Part shown: piece after piece, positions 15,848-23,469 of the stretch | Layout of the letters: every line of letters begins with the position of its first letter | How positions within the stretch are numbered: the first letter of the stretch is position 1 | Assembly (NCBI GenBank): GCA_013316495.1 | Contig: WSMP01000001.1 | Coordinates: 1-42,063, forward strand | DNA: 42,063 nucleotides | Reading direction: 5' to 3' | DNA from: Angelakisella sp. | GTDB lineage: Bacteria > Bacillota > Clostridia > Oscillospirales > Ruminococcaceae | Position numbers and translations under genes: made by a program | Notes under the pieces: model-generated | The model's database searches: none | The model's input: the letters and a program-made list of their open reading frames with translations, nothing else | Told to the model about the DNA's origin: nothing

Positions 15848-17529
15848 CGTTCCACCTCCTTTCGAACCTCTGTATCGGAGGAGCATTGCAGAACCCGCTC
15901 CACAAGCTCTCTGCACGCGGCGGTGTCACACCCTTTTATCCGGCGGCGTACACGGGGGATGGAAGGGATGCTGACGCTCAGCTCATCCACCCCCATGCCC
16001 ACCCACAGGGGGATGAGCTGCTCCACCTCGCCGGCCTGGCCGCATATCCCCACCTCGACGCCCTTTTCATGGGCACAGCGGCAGATATGCTCCACCACCC
16101 GGAGAAGGGCCGGCTGGAAATAGGAGTTGAGGGCGGCCACCTGGGCGTTGTTCCGGTCCGCCGCAAAGAGATATTGGGTCAGGTCGTTGGTGCCGATGCT
16201 GAAAAAGTCCACCATCTCCGCCAGCTGTTCCGCCATGACGGCAGCGGCGGGGGTTTCCATCATCACGCCGACGGAGACCGGGCCGGTAGCGCTCCCCCGC
16301 TCCTTCAGCTCCCTACGCACTCCGTCGATGGCCTCCTTGGCCTGTTCCACCTCATCGGTGGCGGCAATCATAGGCAGCATCAGCTGCACCGGGCCAAAGG
16401 CGGCGGCCCGAAGGATGGCGGCGAGCTGGGGCCGGAAAATCTCCGGGTGGTCCAAACAGTAGCGAATCGCCCGGTATCCCAGGAAGGGATTTTCCTCCGG
16501 GGAGATCCCCAGGTAGGGGATGCTTTTATCTCCCCCTACATCCAGGGTTCGTATAATCAGCGGCCTTCCCTCCAGGCCCTTTACAATTGCGGAATAGAGC
16601 GCGAACTGGGTCTCCTCGTCCGGGGCGGCATCCCGCTCCATATAGAGCATCTCCGTCCGGAGGAGGCCCACCCCCTCTCCCCCCTGCTCCAGAACCCCTG
16701 GGACCTCCAGGTTGGTGGTGATGTTAGCGTATACCTTCATGGTTTTGCCATCGGCGGTCATGGTCTTTGCCTGGCGGAACTGCTCCAAGCTGCACAGCTC
16801 CTGCCGCCTCGCTTCTTTATATTGCCGGTAGCTGCGGACCGTCTCGTCGTCCGGGGACAGGACAATCTCCCCGGTCTCACCATCCAGCAGCAGCGGCATC
16901 CCCTGTTCCACCTGGGCCAGAACCCCCGCCGCACCGATGATGCAGGGGATGCCCATGGAGCGGGCCAGAATCACACAGTGGGAGGAAAGACCCCCTTTTT
17001 CCAGGATAATCCCTTCCAGCTTTCCATGTCCGAGCTCCACCACCTGGGAGGGGGTCAGGTCCTGGGCCACTGCAATAACAGGGGCGGTGGGCAATGTAGC
17101 TTTTTCCCGGCAGGACAGAGCCTGAAGCAGCCGCTGCTCAATATCGCTGATATCCGCCACACGCTCGTTGAGATACGGATTATCCAATGCGGACAGCTCC
17201 TCCCGGTAAAGGCGGGAATGATGCGCCACCGCATACTCGCAGTTGATTTGCTCCTTTTGAATCGTGTGGACAATCTGCCCCATATAGTTCTCATCCTCCA
17301 GCAGCAGCAGCTGAAAGTCCAATATTTCTGCCTGCTCCGGGTCCGCATCCTGGCGCAGGCCTTCTATTAAGGCAGACAGCTCCTTGGCGCACCGGGCGGA
17401 GGCTGCCTGCAACCGCTGGAGCTCCTCGTCGGTCTTTTCCACACGGTAAGCGCTTACATCTGTCTTTCGGTCGATGACCAAATACGCTTGCGAGAGGGCC
17501 ATGCCGCCAACTGCAACTGTACCTTTCAT
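15838..17529 (-). CDS. ptsI: PTS Enzyme I (PEP-protein phosphotransferase)
   Basis: This 563-residue cytosolic enzyme moves phosphate from phosphoenolpyruvate to HPr. It has the N-terminal HPr-binding helical region, the phosphohistidine motif GGLSSHCVILARSMGIP (about 178-195), and a PEP-binding barrel with LLRTEMLYM, MLPMIAATDEV, VGVMMETPAA, FFSIGTNDLTQY and GICGQAGE. The family usually has GGxTSH, and here the Thr is Ser. Length is normal. GGAGG lies 5 bases before the ATG. It is the first gene of the PTS operon. Confidence 0.95.
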   Translation of the reverse strand: MKGTVAVGGMALSQAYLVIDRKTDVSAYRVEKTDEELQRLQAASARCAKELSALIEGLRQDADPEQAEILDFQLLLLEDENYMGQIVHTIQKEQINCEYAVAHHSRLYREELSALDNPYLNERVADISDIEQRLLQALSCREKATLPTAPVIAVAQDLTPSQVVELGHGKLEGIILEKGGLSSHCVILARSMGIPCIIGAAGVLAQVEQGMPLLLDGETGEIVLSPDDETVRSYRQYKEARRQELCSLEQFRQAKTMTADGKTMKVYANITTNLEVPGVLEQGGEGVGLLRTEMLYMERDAAPDEETQFALYSAIVKGLEGRPLIIRTLDVGGDKSIPYLGISPEENPFLGYRAIRYCLDHPEIFRPQLAAILRAAAFGPVQLMLPMIAATDEVEQAKEAIDGVRRELKERGSATGPVSVGVMMETPAAAVMAEQLAEMVDFFSIGTNDLTQYLFAADRNNAQVAALNSYFQPALLRVVEHICRCAHEKGVEVGICGQAGEVEQLIPLWVGMGVDELSVSIPSIPRVRRRIKGCDTAACRELVERVLQCSSDTEVRKEVERWL

Positions 17530-17580
17530 ATCGGCCTCCCATCTGTTGCTCTGGGCAACGGTTGTTTTCTCCGTGAGCTT

Positions 17581-17609
17581 AGTATATCATGCACAAGTCT
17601 TTGCGTAAA
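17581..17609 (-). promoter_or_regulatory. Promoter of the PTS operon
   Basis: On the minus strand TTTACG, a 17-base spacer and TATACT form a good vegetative promoter about 50 bases before the Enzyme I start. The leader contains a small GTTGC...GCAAC hairpin. Confidence 0.65.
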
Positions 17610-17940
17610 CAGCGAAAAAAACCATTTATTTTCTACATCGAAGTGGCAATGTAGCAATTATCTGATTTTCTATCTCCACAGAAGTAACTATCCATGGTTC
17701 CCAAATTCTATGCAGTTTTACACATCTGCACTTACGCTGCTCTTTGCGATAATCTCCCTATTCCCGGCCTTTTTAGCTATTTTATCCTAAGCATCCATTC
17801 AAAATCTCCTCAAGCTAAAAGCGCCAACATCCTGCTTGGGCAAGACGTTGGCACTTGGGGCATGATAATTTGATTTTGGAGCTGTGTTTTTTGTAGCAAG
17901 GTGCGGGACTTGCCCTTAAGTTGCATGGTTTGGCACTTTT
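17610..17940. other. Gene-free intergenic region
   Basis: I see no supportable gene here. The A/T-rich stretch 17620-17810 has only weak open frames without ribosome sites. A stem-loop with GCCAAC/GTTGGC outer arms and CTTG/CAAG inner arms lies at about 17822-17852. Confidence 0.5.
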
Positions 17941-17941
17941 A

Positions 17942-18268
17942 ACTGCTTATGCCTCCAGGCAGTCGCCAAAGGTTTGCACAAATGAAAAGCCCCCTCTTTC
18001 GAGGGAGCCTTGTAGGGCGTGACTTGGCGGCCACGCCGTGTCGGTGTAAAACACTTTGGACGCTTAGACTCCAGGCAGTTACTAGGATTTTGTACAAAGG
18101 TAAGGCCCCCTCTTTCGAGGGGGCCTTGTAGGGCGTGACTTGGCGGCCACGCCATGGCGGTGTAAAACAGTTTAGATGCCTATGTCTCCAGGCACACACT
18201 AAGATTCTGTACAAAGGAAAGCCCCCTCGTAGAGGGAGCGGGTAGGGCGTGCCTTGGCGGCTACGCCA
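17942..18268. repeat. Tandem repeats of about 116 bp with paired hairpins
   Basis: Three diverged copies are marked by CCAGGC at 17955, 18071 and 18188 (periods 116 and 117). Each contains a stem of the type GGCCCCCTCTTTCGAGGGGGCC followed by a second inverted pair, GGCGTG...CACGCC, then TGTAAAACA. The third copy ends exactly at the CCA end of the tRNA-Gln fragment. No open frame is conserved between copies, and there are no spacers as in CRISPR. Confidence 0.8.
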
Positions 18269-18312
18269 TGGTTGCCCGACTAGGATTCGAACCCAGACAA
18301 ACAGAGTCAGAG
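18269..18312 (-). other. 3' half of tRNA-Gln(CUG): attachment site of the element
   Basis: Read on the minus strand, this is CTCTGAC (anticodon loop, anticodon CTG), TCTGT (3' anticodon stem), a 4-base variable loop, the T arm CTGGG-TTCGAAT-CCTAG, then TCGGGCA-A-CCA. The 5' half, which should begin TGCCCGA, is missing: sequence upstream of the loop has no D arm or 5' acceptor strand. Homology ends at the anticodon loop, a usual crossover point for tyrosine integrases. This is therefore best read as the attachment-site copy left at one end of the element. The intact tRNA gene should be at the other end, outside the window. Confidence 0.8.
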
Positions 18313-18327
18313 AGCCAAAAGCAGACT

Positions 18328-18356
18328 TTGACTTTCCGCTCTTCGAAAAACATAAT
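18328..18356 (+). promoter_or_regulatory. Probable integrase promoter
   Basis: TTGACT (18328-18333), a 17-base spacer and CATAAT (18351-18356) lie between the tRNA fragment and the integrase gene. The promoter is inside the element, next to the presumed crossover. Confidence 0.55.
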
Positions 18357-18384
18357 AATATAAAACATTTTTAGGAGGGTGGAT

Positions 18385-19518
18385 ATGAAATATTCTTCTA
18401 ACGAAATTGCAGAACTCACAGCGCTTTTCACTGAATTTTTGCAAAACTATCAAAGGCCAGAAAAAGAAGAAGAAAGAACCTTAGCAGAACTATACTTAGA
18501 GTACCTGACACGGATATGTGGGCAAGGTAGTTCCAGAGCTTTCGGAAACAAAGTGTTAATCGCAAAAAGAATCCTTGCCGACATCGGCAATCAACAGATT
18601 TCTGAATTGACGACAGCATCCATCGCAAGATACTTAAACAAATGGACACAGCGAACCTATTTCCGCGCCGGAGTTCAACATCATTATGCGCAGTCATATA
18701 TTGACAAAATCTATACCCAACTTAAAAGCGTACTTAGCATGGCTGTTGATGATGGCATATTTTATACGAATCCTATGGACAAAGTTATCTGTCCAATTTC
18801 TCAAGCTCCTCCAAAAGACGATATGCCTCCATACAGTCAGAAAGAAATTCAAACACTTCTATTGGCATTTTCAAATGATCCCTGGTTCTATGCGCAGGCG
18901 GTCATTTTGTTATATACGGGCATACGGCCAGGTGAACTTTGGCCCCTATGCTTTACCGATTTTGATTTTGAAAAGCATACAGTAAAAATCAGACGCGCCC
19001 TTTCAGTTGAGCGTTCTGCAAACTTATCTAATTTCAAGACGAGCGTTACCAAGCCAATGATAAAGGGACTTAAAAACGAAATACGCGGAAAAAAGAATTA
19101 TGCAAGAAGGGAACTTTTTATAAGCCCTATCGTAGAAAATGCAGTTTGTAACCTCAGAAGTTTTATTGAACAGGATGAGCTTTGGATGGCTAAACGATTA
19201 AGGCAAAAAACCTCCCAGTATCTTTTTGCCAAACAAGATGGGGGTCTTACAACGCCCGATCTGTACGCTCAACATTTCCGCCAAAAACTTTATAGTATTG
19301 GTCTGGATCCAAAAGAGTATGTACTCTATCGCTTTCGTCATACTTTTTGTACACGGTTATTTAAAGAACTACACCTTGATCCAAAAACTGTGCAAAGAAT
19401 GATGGGCGATAACAGTATTGATATTGTTATGCGTGTGTACAACTCCATCAACAATGATGATGTCCTCGCCGCCAGCAGAAGATATGCACAATATGCAGAT
19501 AACGCTTATCAATTTTAA
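18385..19518 (+). CDS. int: Tyrosine recombinase (element integrase)
   Basis: This 377-residue phage-type integrase has an N-terminal SAM-like/core-binding domain (about 20-125) and a C-terminal catalytic domain. Catalytic residues are Arg181 in TGIRPGE, the pair Arg318-His319 in YRFRHTFCTR, and the nucleophile Tyr352 in MRVYNSI. Two positions differ from the textbook set: the first His of the H-x-x-R motif is Tyr (LYRFRH), and the later His/Trp position reads MMGDNS. The ATG at 18385 has AGGAGGG upstream. A GTG six bases earlier overlaps the ribosome site. The gene is clearly more A/T-rich than the chromosomal genes to its left. It should catalyse insertion into tRNA-Gln. Confidence 0.9.
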   Translation: MKYSSNEIAELTALFTEFLQNYQRPEKEEERTLAELYLEYLTRICGQGSSRAFGNKVLIAKRILADIGNQQISELTTASIARYLNKWTQRTYFRAGVQHHYAQSYIDKIYTQLKSVLSMAVDDGIFYTNPMDKVICPISQAPPKDDMPPYSQKEIQTLLLAFSNDPWFYAQAVILLYTGIRPGELWPLCFTDFDFEKHTVKIRRALSVERSANLSNFKTSVTKPMIKGLKNEIRGKKNYARRELFISPIVENAVCNLRSFIEQDELWMAKRLRQKTSQYLFAKQDGGLTTPDLYAQHFRQKLYSIGLDPKEYVLYRFRHTFCTRLFKELHLDPKTVQRMMGDNSIDIVMRVYNSINNDDVLAASRRYAQYADNAYQF

Positions 19519-19535
19519 AAAAAAGGAGGAATACC

Positions 19536-20327
19536 ATGAAAAAACCTATCATTATTTCTGTTACAAATGAAAAAGGAGGCGTAGGCAAAACTACCACCGC
19601 GTTGAACCTGGCCGCTGGTCTGGCTACTGCCGGAAAGTGGCCGCTCCTAATTGACCTGGACAGCCAGCAGAACCTAAGCGACTATCTGGGCTGCGATTTG
19701 AGCGGCAGGAACCGAACCATCAGCGACCTCATTTATTCTGCGGTAGCCGGTCAGGATGTGGATCTGGAAAGCTGCATCCACCACAACCCGGAAGGCCTGG
19801 ACTACATACCTGCCTCTAAAATGCTGGCGACCGCTCCCAGCATCCTTTCCAATGACCGGGACAGCGGAACCGTTCTTCAGAGAACCCTGCGGCAGAAGGA
19901 AATGAGCCGATATGATTACATCATTCTAGATTGCCGCCCTGCCTTGGACCTGCTGGTAACAAACGCTCTGGCAGCCAGCGATGCTGTGCTCATTCCGGTG
20001 CAGGCGGAAAAATTTGCGGTAGATGGCTTAGAGGGCCTGCTGGGCACGGTTAGCCGTGTCCAAAGGTCACTGAACCCGGAACTGCAACTGCTGGGAGTCC
20101 TCATTACAATGGCAGACCGGCGGACCAATATGGCCCGCGAGGTGGAAAAAGCTCTCCGGGATGCCCTGGGAGAAAAGGTCTTTTCCATCGTTATCCCCCG
20201 GATGATCGAAGCATCGGTATCCACCAATAACCAGCGGAGCCTGGTCAACGACCCCAGCAGCAAACTGGGGGCCTGCTATAAGTCCCTTGCGGAGGAGGTG
20301 ATCGCTCGTGGCAGCGCTCAATCTTAG
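19536..20327 (+). CDS. parA: ParA-family partition ATPase
   Basis: This 263-residue protein has the deviant Walker A motif KGGVGKTT at residues 13-20, the switch region LIDLDSQQNLS and the Walker B strand YIILDCRP. It belongs to the ParA/Soj/MinD class that positions or segregates DNA. It sits 17 bases after the integrase gene with AAAGGAGG upstream, and overlaps parB by 20 bases. In conjugative elements such pairs stabilise the excised circular form. Confidence 0.92.
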   Translation: MKKPIIISVTNEKGGVGKTTTALNLAAGLATAGKWPLLIDLDSQQNLSDYLGCDLSGRNRTISDLIYSAVAGQDVDLESCIHHNPEGLDYIPASKMLATAPSILSNDRDSGTVLQRTLRQKEMSRYDYIILDCRPALDLLVTNALAASDAVLIPVQAEKFAVDGLEGLLGTVSRVQRSLNPELQLLGVLITMADRRTNMAREVEKALRDALGEKVFSIVIPRMIEASVSTNNQRSLVNDPSSKLGACYKSLAEEVIARGSAQS

Positions 20328-21360
20328 AACCCGACTGGACAGCATCCCTACTCCGGAGGAGAGCTTTGCGGAGATGTTTGGCGATTCCGGAGAGACAGTG
20401 CTGGTGAAGCCGCTGAAAATCAGCGATCTTGCTCCCTATCCCGACCAGCCTTTCCGGCCCTACAGTCCAGACAAGCTGAAACTGCTGGCAGAGGATATCC
20501 GGCAAAACGGCATCCTCTCCCCTGTCATTGTTCGCCCCATGCCGCCGGACATGGAGCGCCGCTATGACTATTACCAGATCCTTTCTGGGCATAACCGGGT
20601 AGCAGCGGCGCAACTCCTCCGGATGGAAACCGTTCCAGCAATTATCAAAGAGGTGGACGATGACCTTGCCCGGCTGATTTTGGTCAACACCAATCTGAAC
20701 CAGCGGGATGAGCTGCTTCCCAGCGAAAAGGCGTTTGCTTATCGGATGCAGATGGATGCGATGAAGCACCAAGGGCAGCGAACAGATTTAACTTCCGGAC
20801 CATTGGTCGAAAAGCTGATGGTGAAAAATGGTGCAGAACATGAGGATATAAACTTTAGCTCCAATGGAGCCAAAGTTCACACGGTAGCATCTATAGCAGA
20901 GACTAGCAACGAGAGCGCAGCGCAAATCAAGCGGTATGTCCGCCTGACCTACCTTGTAAAGGACCTTCTGGACAAAGTAGATACGGGGAATCTCCCCTTC
21001 CGGGCCGGGGTAGACCTCTCCTATCTGAGCGAGGATGAGCAAATGGAGGTAGACGCCTATCTGCTAGAGACCCGCAGGAAAATCAGCCTGGAACAGGCGG
21101 CAGCGCTGAAACGGTACTCCGCAGAACTCGGACCCATTACCCGGAATGATATTGAGACGTTGTTTCAGGAGGGAAAAACTGAACGGCAGCCTGCAATTAA
21201 ATTTACCCAGAAAAACCTTTTCCAGCTGCGTCAGTTTCTGCCCAAAGGGGCAAAAAATCAGGAGGCGATAGATTATATTTTGGAGGCGCTGAAATATTAC
21301 AACCTCGCACAGCAGATGGACCGAAAGGTTCCGTTGGAATTGCCTGGATTTGAGCCCTAA
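20308..21360 (+). CDS. parB: ParB-like partition protein
   Basis: This 350-residue protein starts at GTG (20308) with GGAGGAGG upstream. The N-terminal ParB/Spo0J nuclease-like domain (about 30-125) includes YPDQPFRPY, LAEDIRQNGILSPVIVRP and ILSGHNRVAAAQ. A helix-turn-helix region follows (about 180-240: KVHTVASIAETSNESAAQIKRYVR). The C-terminal part is less conserved. It should bind centromere-like sites and work with the overlapping ParA. No parS-like repeats were identified. Confidence 0.9.
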   Translation: MAALNLRTRLDSIPTPEESFAEMFGDSGETVLVKPLKISDLAPYPDQPFRPYSPDKLKLLAEDIRQNGILSPVIVRPMPPDMERRYDYYQILSGHNRVAAAQLLRMETVPAIIKEVDDDLARLILVNTNLNQRDELLPSEKAFAYRMQMDAMKHQGQRTDLTSGPLVEKLMVKNGAEHEDINFSSNGAKVHTVASIAETSNESAAQIKRYVRLTYLVKDLLDKVDTGNLPFRAGVDLSYLSEDEQMEVDAYLLETRRKISLEQAAALKRYSAELGPITRNDIETLFQEGKTERQPAIKFTQKNLFQLRQFLPKGAKNQEAIDYILEALKYYNLAQQMDRKVPLELPGFEP

Positions 21361-21374
21361 TACAGGGTGGAACC

Positions 21375-21403
21375 TTGCAAATCAAGGGAAGTTATGATAT
21401 GAT
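21375..21403 (+). promoter_or_regulatory. Promoter of the Rpn-family nuclease gene
   Basis: TTGCAA (21375-21380), a 17-base spacer and TATGAT (21398-21403) lie 26 bases before the presumed TTG start. Confidence 0.6.
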
Positions 21404-21429
21404 GACAACAGAAGGAAGCAGGTGACATT

Positions 21430-22257
21430 TTGACCGTATCGACAACTGGCCGGTGGCATGAGAAAGATTTACAGCGGCTGAAGGATTTCCGTCTTATGGA
21501 CGATGATTTCCTGACGAAATGTTTTGAGGGAGAAACCGCTGGCATCCAGTTGGTTCTTCGCATCCTTATGGATAAGCCTGACCTGCTGGTGACGGAAAGC
21601 CGGACCCAGGTCTTTGTGGAGAACCTGCTGAACCGTTCGGTCCGCTTGGATGTGCTGGCAACCGACAGCGATGGAAGAAAATTCAATGTAGAGATCCAGC
21701 GTGCCGACCGGGGAGCAGGGAGAAAAAGGGCAAGATACAACAGCAGCATGATGGATGCAAACCCCCTGGAAAAGGGGAGCGATTTCGATGACCTGCCGGA
21801 AACCTATGTGATTTTCATCACCGAAAATGACGTCATCGGAGACGGAGAAGCACTCTACCAGGTGGAGCGGTGTATCCTGAAGTCTGGTAAGAGCTTTGGC
21901 GATGGTTCGCATATCCTGTATGTGAATGGAGCATACCGGGACGAGACGCCCATTGGCAGGCTGATGCACGATTTCGCCTGCACCGACCCTGGGAAAATGT
22001 ACTATGAGGCATTGGCCGACCGGGTGCGGTTTTTTAAGGAAAGCAAGGAAGGAGTTGCCGTTATGTGCAAAGCTATGGAAGATATGAGAGAAGAAGCCCT
22101 GAAGGCAGGCATGGAGAAAGGCCTGGAAAAGGGCCTGGAAAAGGGCATGATCGACACTGCTAGGCGTATGCTCCAGTTGGGGAAATACGCAGTGGAGGAA
22201 ATCGCTAGTATTTCCGGTCTGCCTCTGGAAGAAGTTTTGAAGCTGAAAAACGTATAA
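21430..22257 (+). CDS. Rpn/PD-(D/E)XK nuclease-family protein
   Basis: This 275-residue protein belongs to the recombination-promoting nuclease/putative transposase family. It has the family opening (FRLMDDDFLTKCFEG), nuclease-fold strands with RLDVLATDSDG and KFNVEIQR (candidate Asp and Glu-x-Gln active site), and a repeated GMEKGLEKGLEKG helix near the C-terminus. The best start is TTG at 21430, because the family begins before the DFRLMDDD segment and no in-frame ATG precedes it. Rpn proteins cut DNA and have been linked to recombination and phage defence. Its own promoter and terminator make it a separate cargo gene. Confidence 0.8.
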   Translation: MTVSTTGRWHEKDLQRLKDFRLMDDDFLTKCFEGETAGIQLVLRILMDKPDLLVTESRTQVFVENLLNRSVRLDVLATDSDGRKFNVEIQRADRGAGRKRARYNSSMMDANPLEKGSDFDDLPETYVIFITENDVIGDGEALYQVERCILKSGKSFGDGSHILYVNGAYRDETPIGRLMHDFACTDPGKMYYEALADRVRFFKESKEGVAVMCKAMEDMREEALKAGMEKGLEKGLEKGMIDTARRMLQLGKYAVEEIASISGLPLEEVLKLKNV

Positions 22258-22282
22258 TAAAGAAAACGGATACTTCTGCAAA

Positions 22283-22312
22283 AGGCGCTGTTTTTAGCAG
22301 CGTCTTTTTTGT
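22283..22312 (+). terminator. Intrinsic terminator after the Rpn-family gene
   Basis: The arms AGGCGCTG and CAGCGTCT form an 8-bp stem (one G-U pair) followed by TTTTTTGTTT. It precedes the DUF3846-like gene, for which no separate promoter is evident. Confidence 0.8.
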
Positions 22313-22314
22313 TT

Positions 22315-22351
22315 GCCCCAACCCAAACATCAAAAATTCCGGGAAATGGAG
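22315..22351 (+). promoter_or_regulatory. 37-base block complementary to tadC, covering a ribosome site
   Basis: Bases 22315-22351 equal the reverse complement of 31929-31965, inside tadC, with a single mismatch (A22321 opposite C31959). The block ends in GGGAAATGGAG, which includes the likely Shine-Dalgarno of the gene starting at 22360. Messages from the two loci, both on the plus strand, could therefore pair. Read on the minus strand the block encodes LHFPEFLMFGLG, as tadC does. The one difference is a synonymous CTG/TTG Leu codon, which also allows a relic origin. Confidence 0.7.
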
Positions 22352-22359
22352 AAAAGGAA

Positions 22360-22728
22360 ATGCGAATTTTGAAAGTGGAGCCGGGAGCGGCCCCCTACGA
22401 AAAGGAGCTTCAGAACGACTTGCACAGCGTTCAGGCAGAGGTCGGCGGCGGTCTCTTTCAGCTGGTATATTTGGGAAACGGCGTAATGCTCTGCTACAAT
22501 GAGGAGGGAAAGCTGAATGGAATGCGCCCCAACCGCTGGTTGGAGGATGATATCATCTGCGGTCCCTTCTTTTTGGTGGGAGATGACGGCAAGGGCGAGT
22601 TTATCTCTCTCACCGATGAGCAGGTGGCAGAATACCAGGAGCGGTTCAGTGAGCCGGTGCAGTTCACCGGCGGGGAAATGCAGTTAAAACCGCAGATGGA
22701 ATTTTTCTCGATGCAGGAAGAAATGTAA
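22360..22728 (+). CDS. DUF3846-like protein
   Basis: This 122-residue soluble protein (MRILKVEPGAAPYEKELQ; NEEGKLNGMRPNRWL; DDIICGPFFLVGDD) resembles the DUF3846 family, common in conjugative elements and phages of Firmicutes and of unknown function. The start was chosen for MRILKV with GGAG 8 bases upstream. It lies after a terminator and before a strong promoter, so it may form a single-gene unit. Confidence 0.7.
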   Translation: MRILKVEPGAAPYEKELQNDLHSVQAEVGGGLFQLVYLGNGVMLCYNEEGKLNGMRPNRWLEDDIICGPFFLVGDDGKGEFISLTDEQVAEYQERFSEPVQFTGGEMQLKPQMEFFSMQEEM

Positions 22729-22782
22729 TATCTACTCAAACACAGGCGTCCGAATTTCCTTGTAAAATACAGCGTTTATCTG

Positions 22783-22811
22783 TTGCAAATATGTTTTAAA
22801 TATGTTATAAT
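22783..22811 (+). promoter_or_regulatory. Strong promoter for the exported-protein genes
   Basis: TTGCAA (22783-22788), a 17-base spacer and a perfect TATAAT (22806-22811) lie 35 bases before the start of the next gene. The surroundings are very A/T-rich. It is the best vegetative promoter seen in the element and may drive the exported-protein and pilus genes. Confidence 0.75.
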
Positions 22812-22846
22812 TAAATTAGATAAATTTAGATGGAGGATGGAAAACG

Positions 22847-23407
22847 ATGAAAAAGAAACTCTCTATTTTCGGGCTTTGCGTGGTTCTGTTAGCAGTCGCC
22901 TTAGTTATTACCTTCCGGGTAATGCCCAGCCAGGCAGAAGTAATTCAGCCGGAGCTTGCGCCAGGAATCGAATCTGTCTCTACAGCGCCCAATTCCACCA
23001 GCTCGATTTCGGTGCCGCCTATCAAGCCCCTTCCCTCCAGTAGCAGCGAAGGCCAGAAGCCCCTGGAGGACAAAAAACCACCCCAGGAGAACAGCCATAT
23101 CGTCACCACCGAGGAGGATGGTAGCATCACCGACGAAACGGTGCGGCCTGAATTCAGTAAGCCAGAAGTCCCCAACCAGCCCCCGGAACTGGCGGAGGGT
23201 TCTACCCTAGATGACCCGGACAACCCACCGGAGTATGTCAGCAACTCCAGCACAAACACTAGCCAACCAAATATGGGGGATAAGAAAACCGAGAATGGCA
23301 CAAATTATATTTGGATCACCGGTTTTGGCTGGGTTGAAGACCATGGTGGTGGGACACAATCTATTGAGCTTCCCAATGGAGGGACTGGCGAAGTAATTGG
23401 ACACTAA
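22847..23407 (+). CDS. Membrane-anchored Ser/Pro-rich exported protein, unknown function
   Basis: This 186-residue protein has a basic N-terminus and one hydrophobic helix (about 5-23, LSIFGLCVVLLAVALVITF). A low-complexity Pro/Ser/Glu-rich stalk (about 40-150) follows, then a short C-terminal part with WITGFGWVEDHGGGTQ. It is probably anchored outside the cell, or a lipid-independent secreted stalk. It may belong to a family seen only in Oscillospiraceae elements (possibly DUF6550). This is recalled, not tested. The start follows GGAGG. Confidence 0.7.
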   Translation: MKKKLSIFGLCVVLLAVALVITFRVMPSQAEVIQPELAPGIESVSTAPNSTSSISVPPIKPLPSSSSEGQKPLEDKKPPQENSHIVTTEEDGSITDETVRPEFSKPEVPNQPPELAEGSTLDDPDNPPEYVSNSSTNTSQPNMGDKKTENGTNYIWITGFGWVEDHGGGTQSIELPNGGTGEVIGH

Positions 23408-23423
23408 ACTAAATATATACATA

Positions 23424-23455
23424 AAGGATGCGGTATTTTGTCGCATCCTTTTTTA
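23424..23455 (+). terminator. Terminator between the two exported-protein genes
   Basis: The arms AAGGATGCG and CGCATCCTT with a 9-base loop run directly into TTTTTT. Only 15 bases later comes the start codon of the next gene, so the stem also sits just before its AGGAGGG ribosome site. Confidence 0.8.
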
Positions 23456-23469
23456 TTAGGAGGGTCCTT

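Noticed and set aside
13532..16123. Long plus-strand open frame (863 codons) across the PTS genes
   Set aside because: It is the antisense shadow of GC-rich IIC, IIB, IIA and HPr genes. It has no ribosome site and a low-complexity translation.
17488..17790. Plus-strand open frame of 100 codons
   Set aside because: It overlaps the Enzyme I start and promoter antisense and has no ribosome site.
17942..18268. Possible CRISPR array
   Set aside because: Units are about 116 bp, diverged, joined without unique spacers, and no cas genes are near.
18269..18345. Intact tRNA gene
   Set aside because: Only the sequence from the anticodon loop to CCA fits. No 5' acceptor strand or D arm follows on the minus strand.
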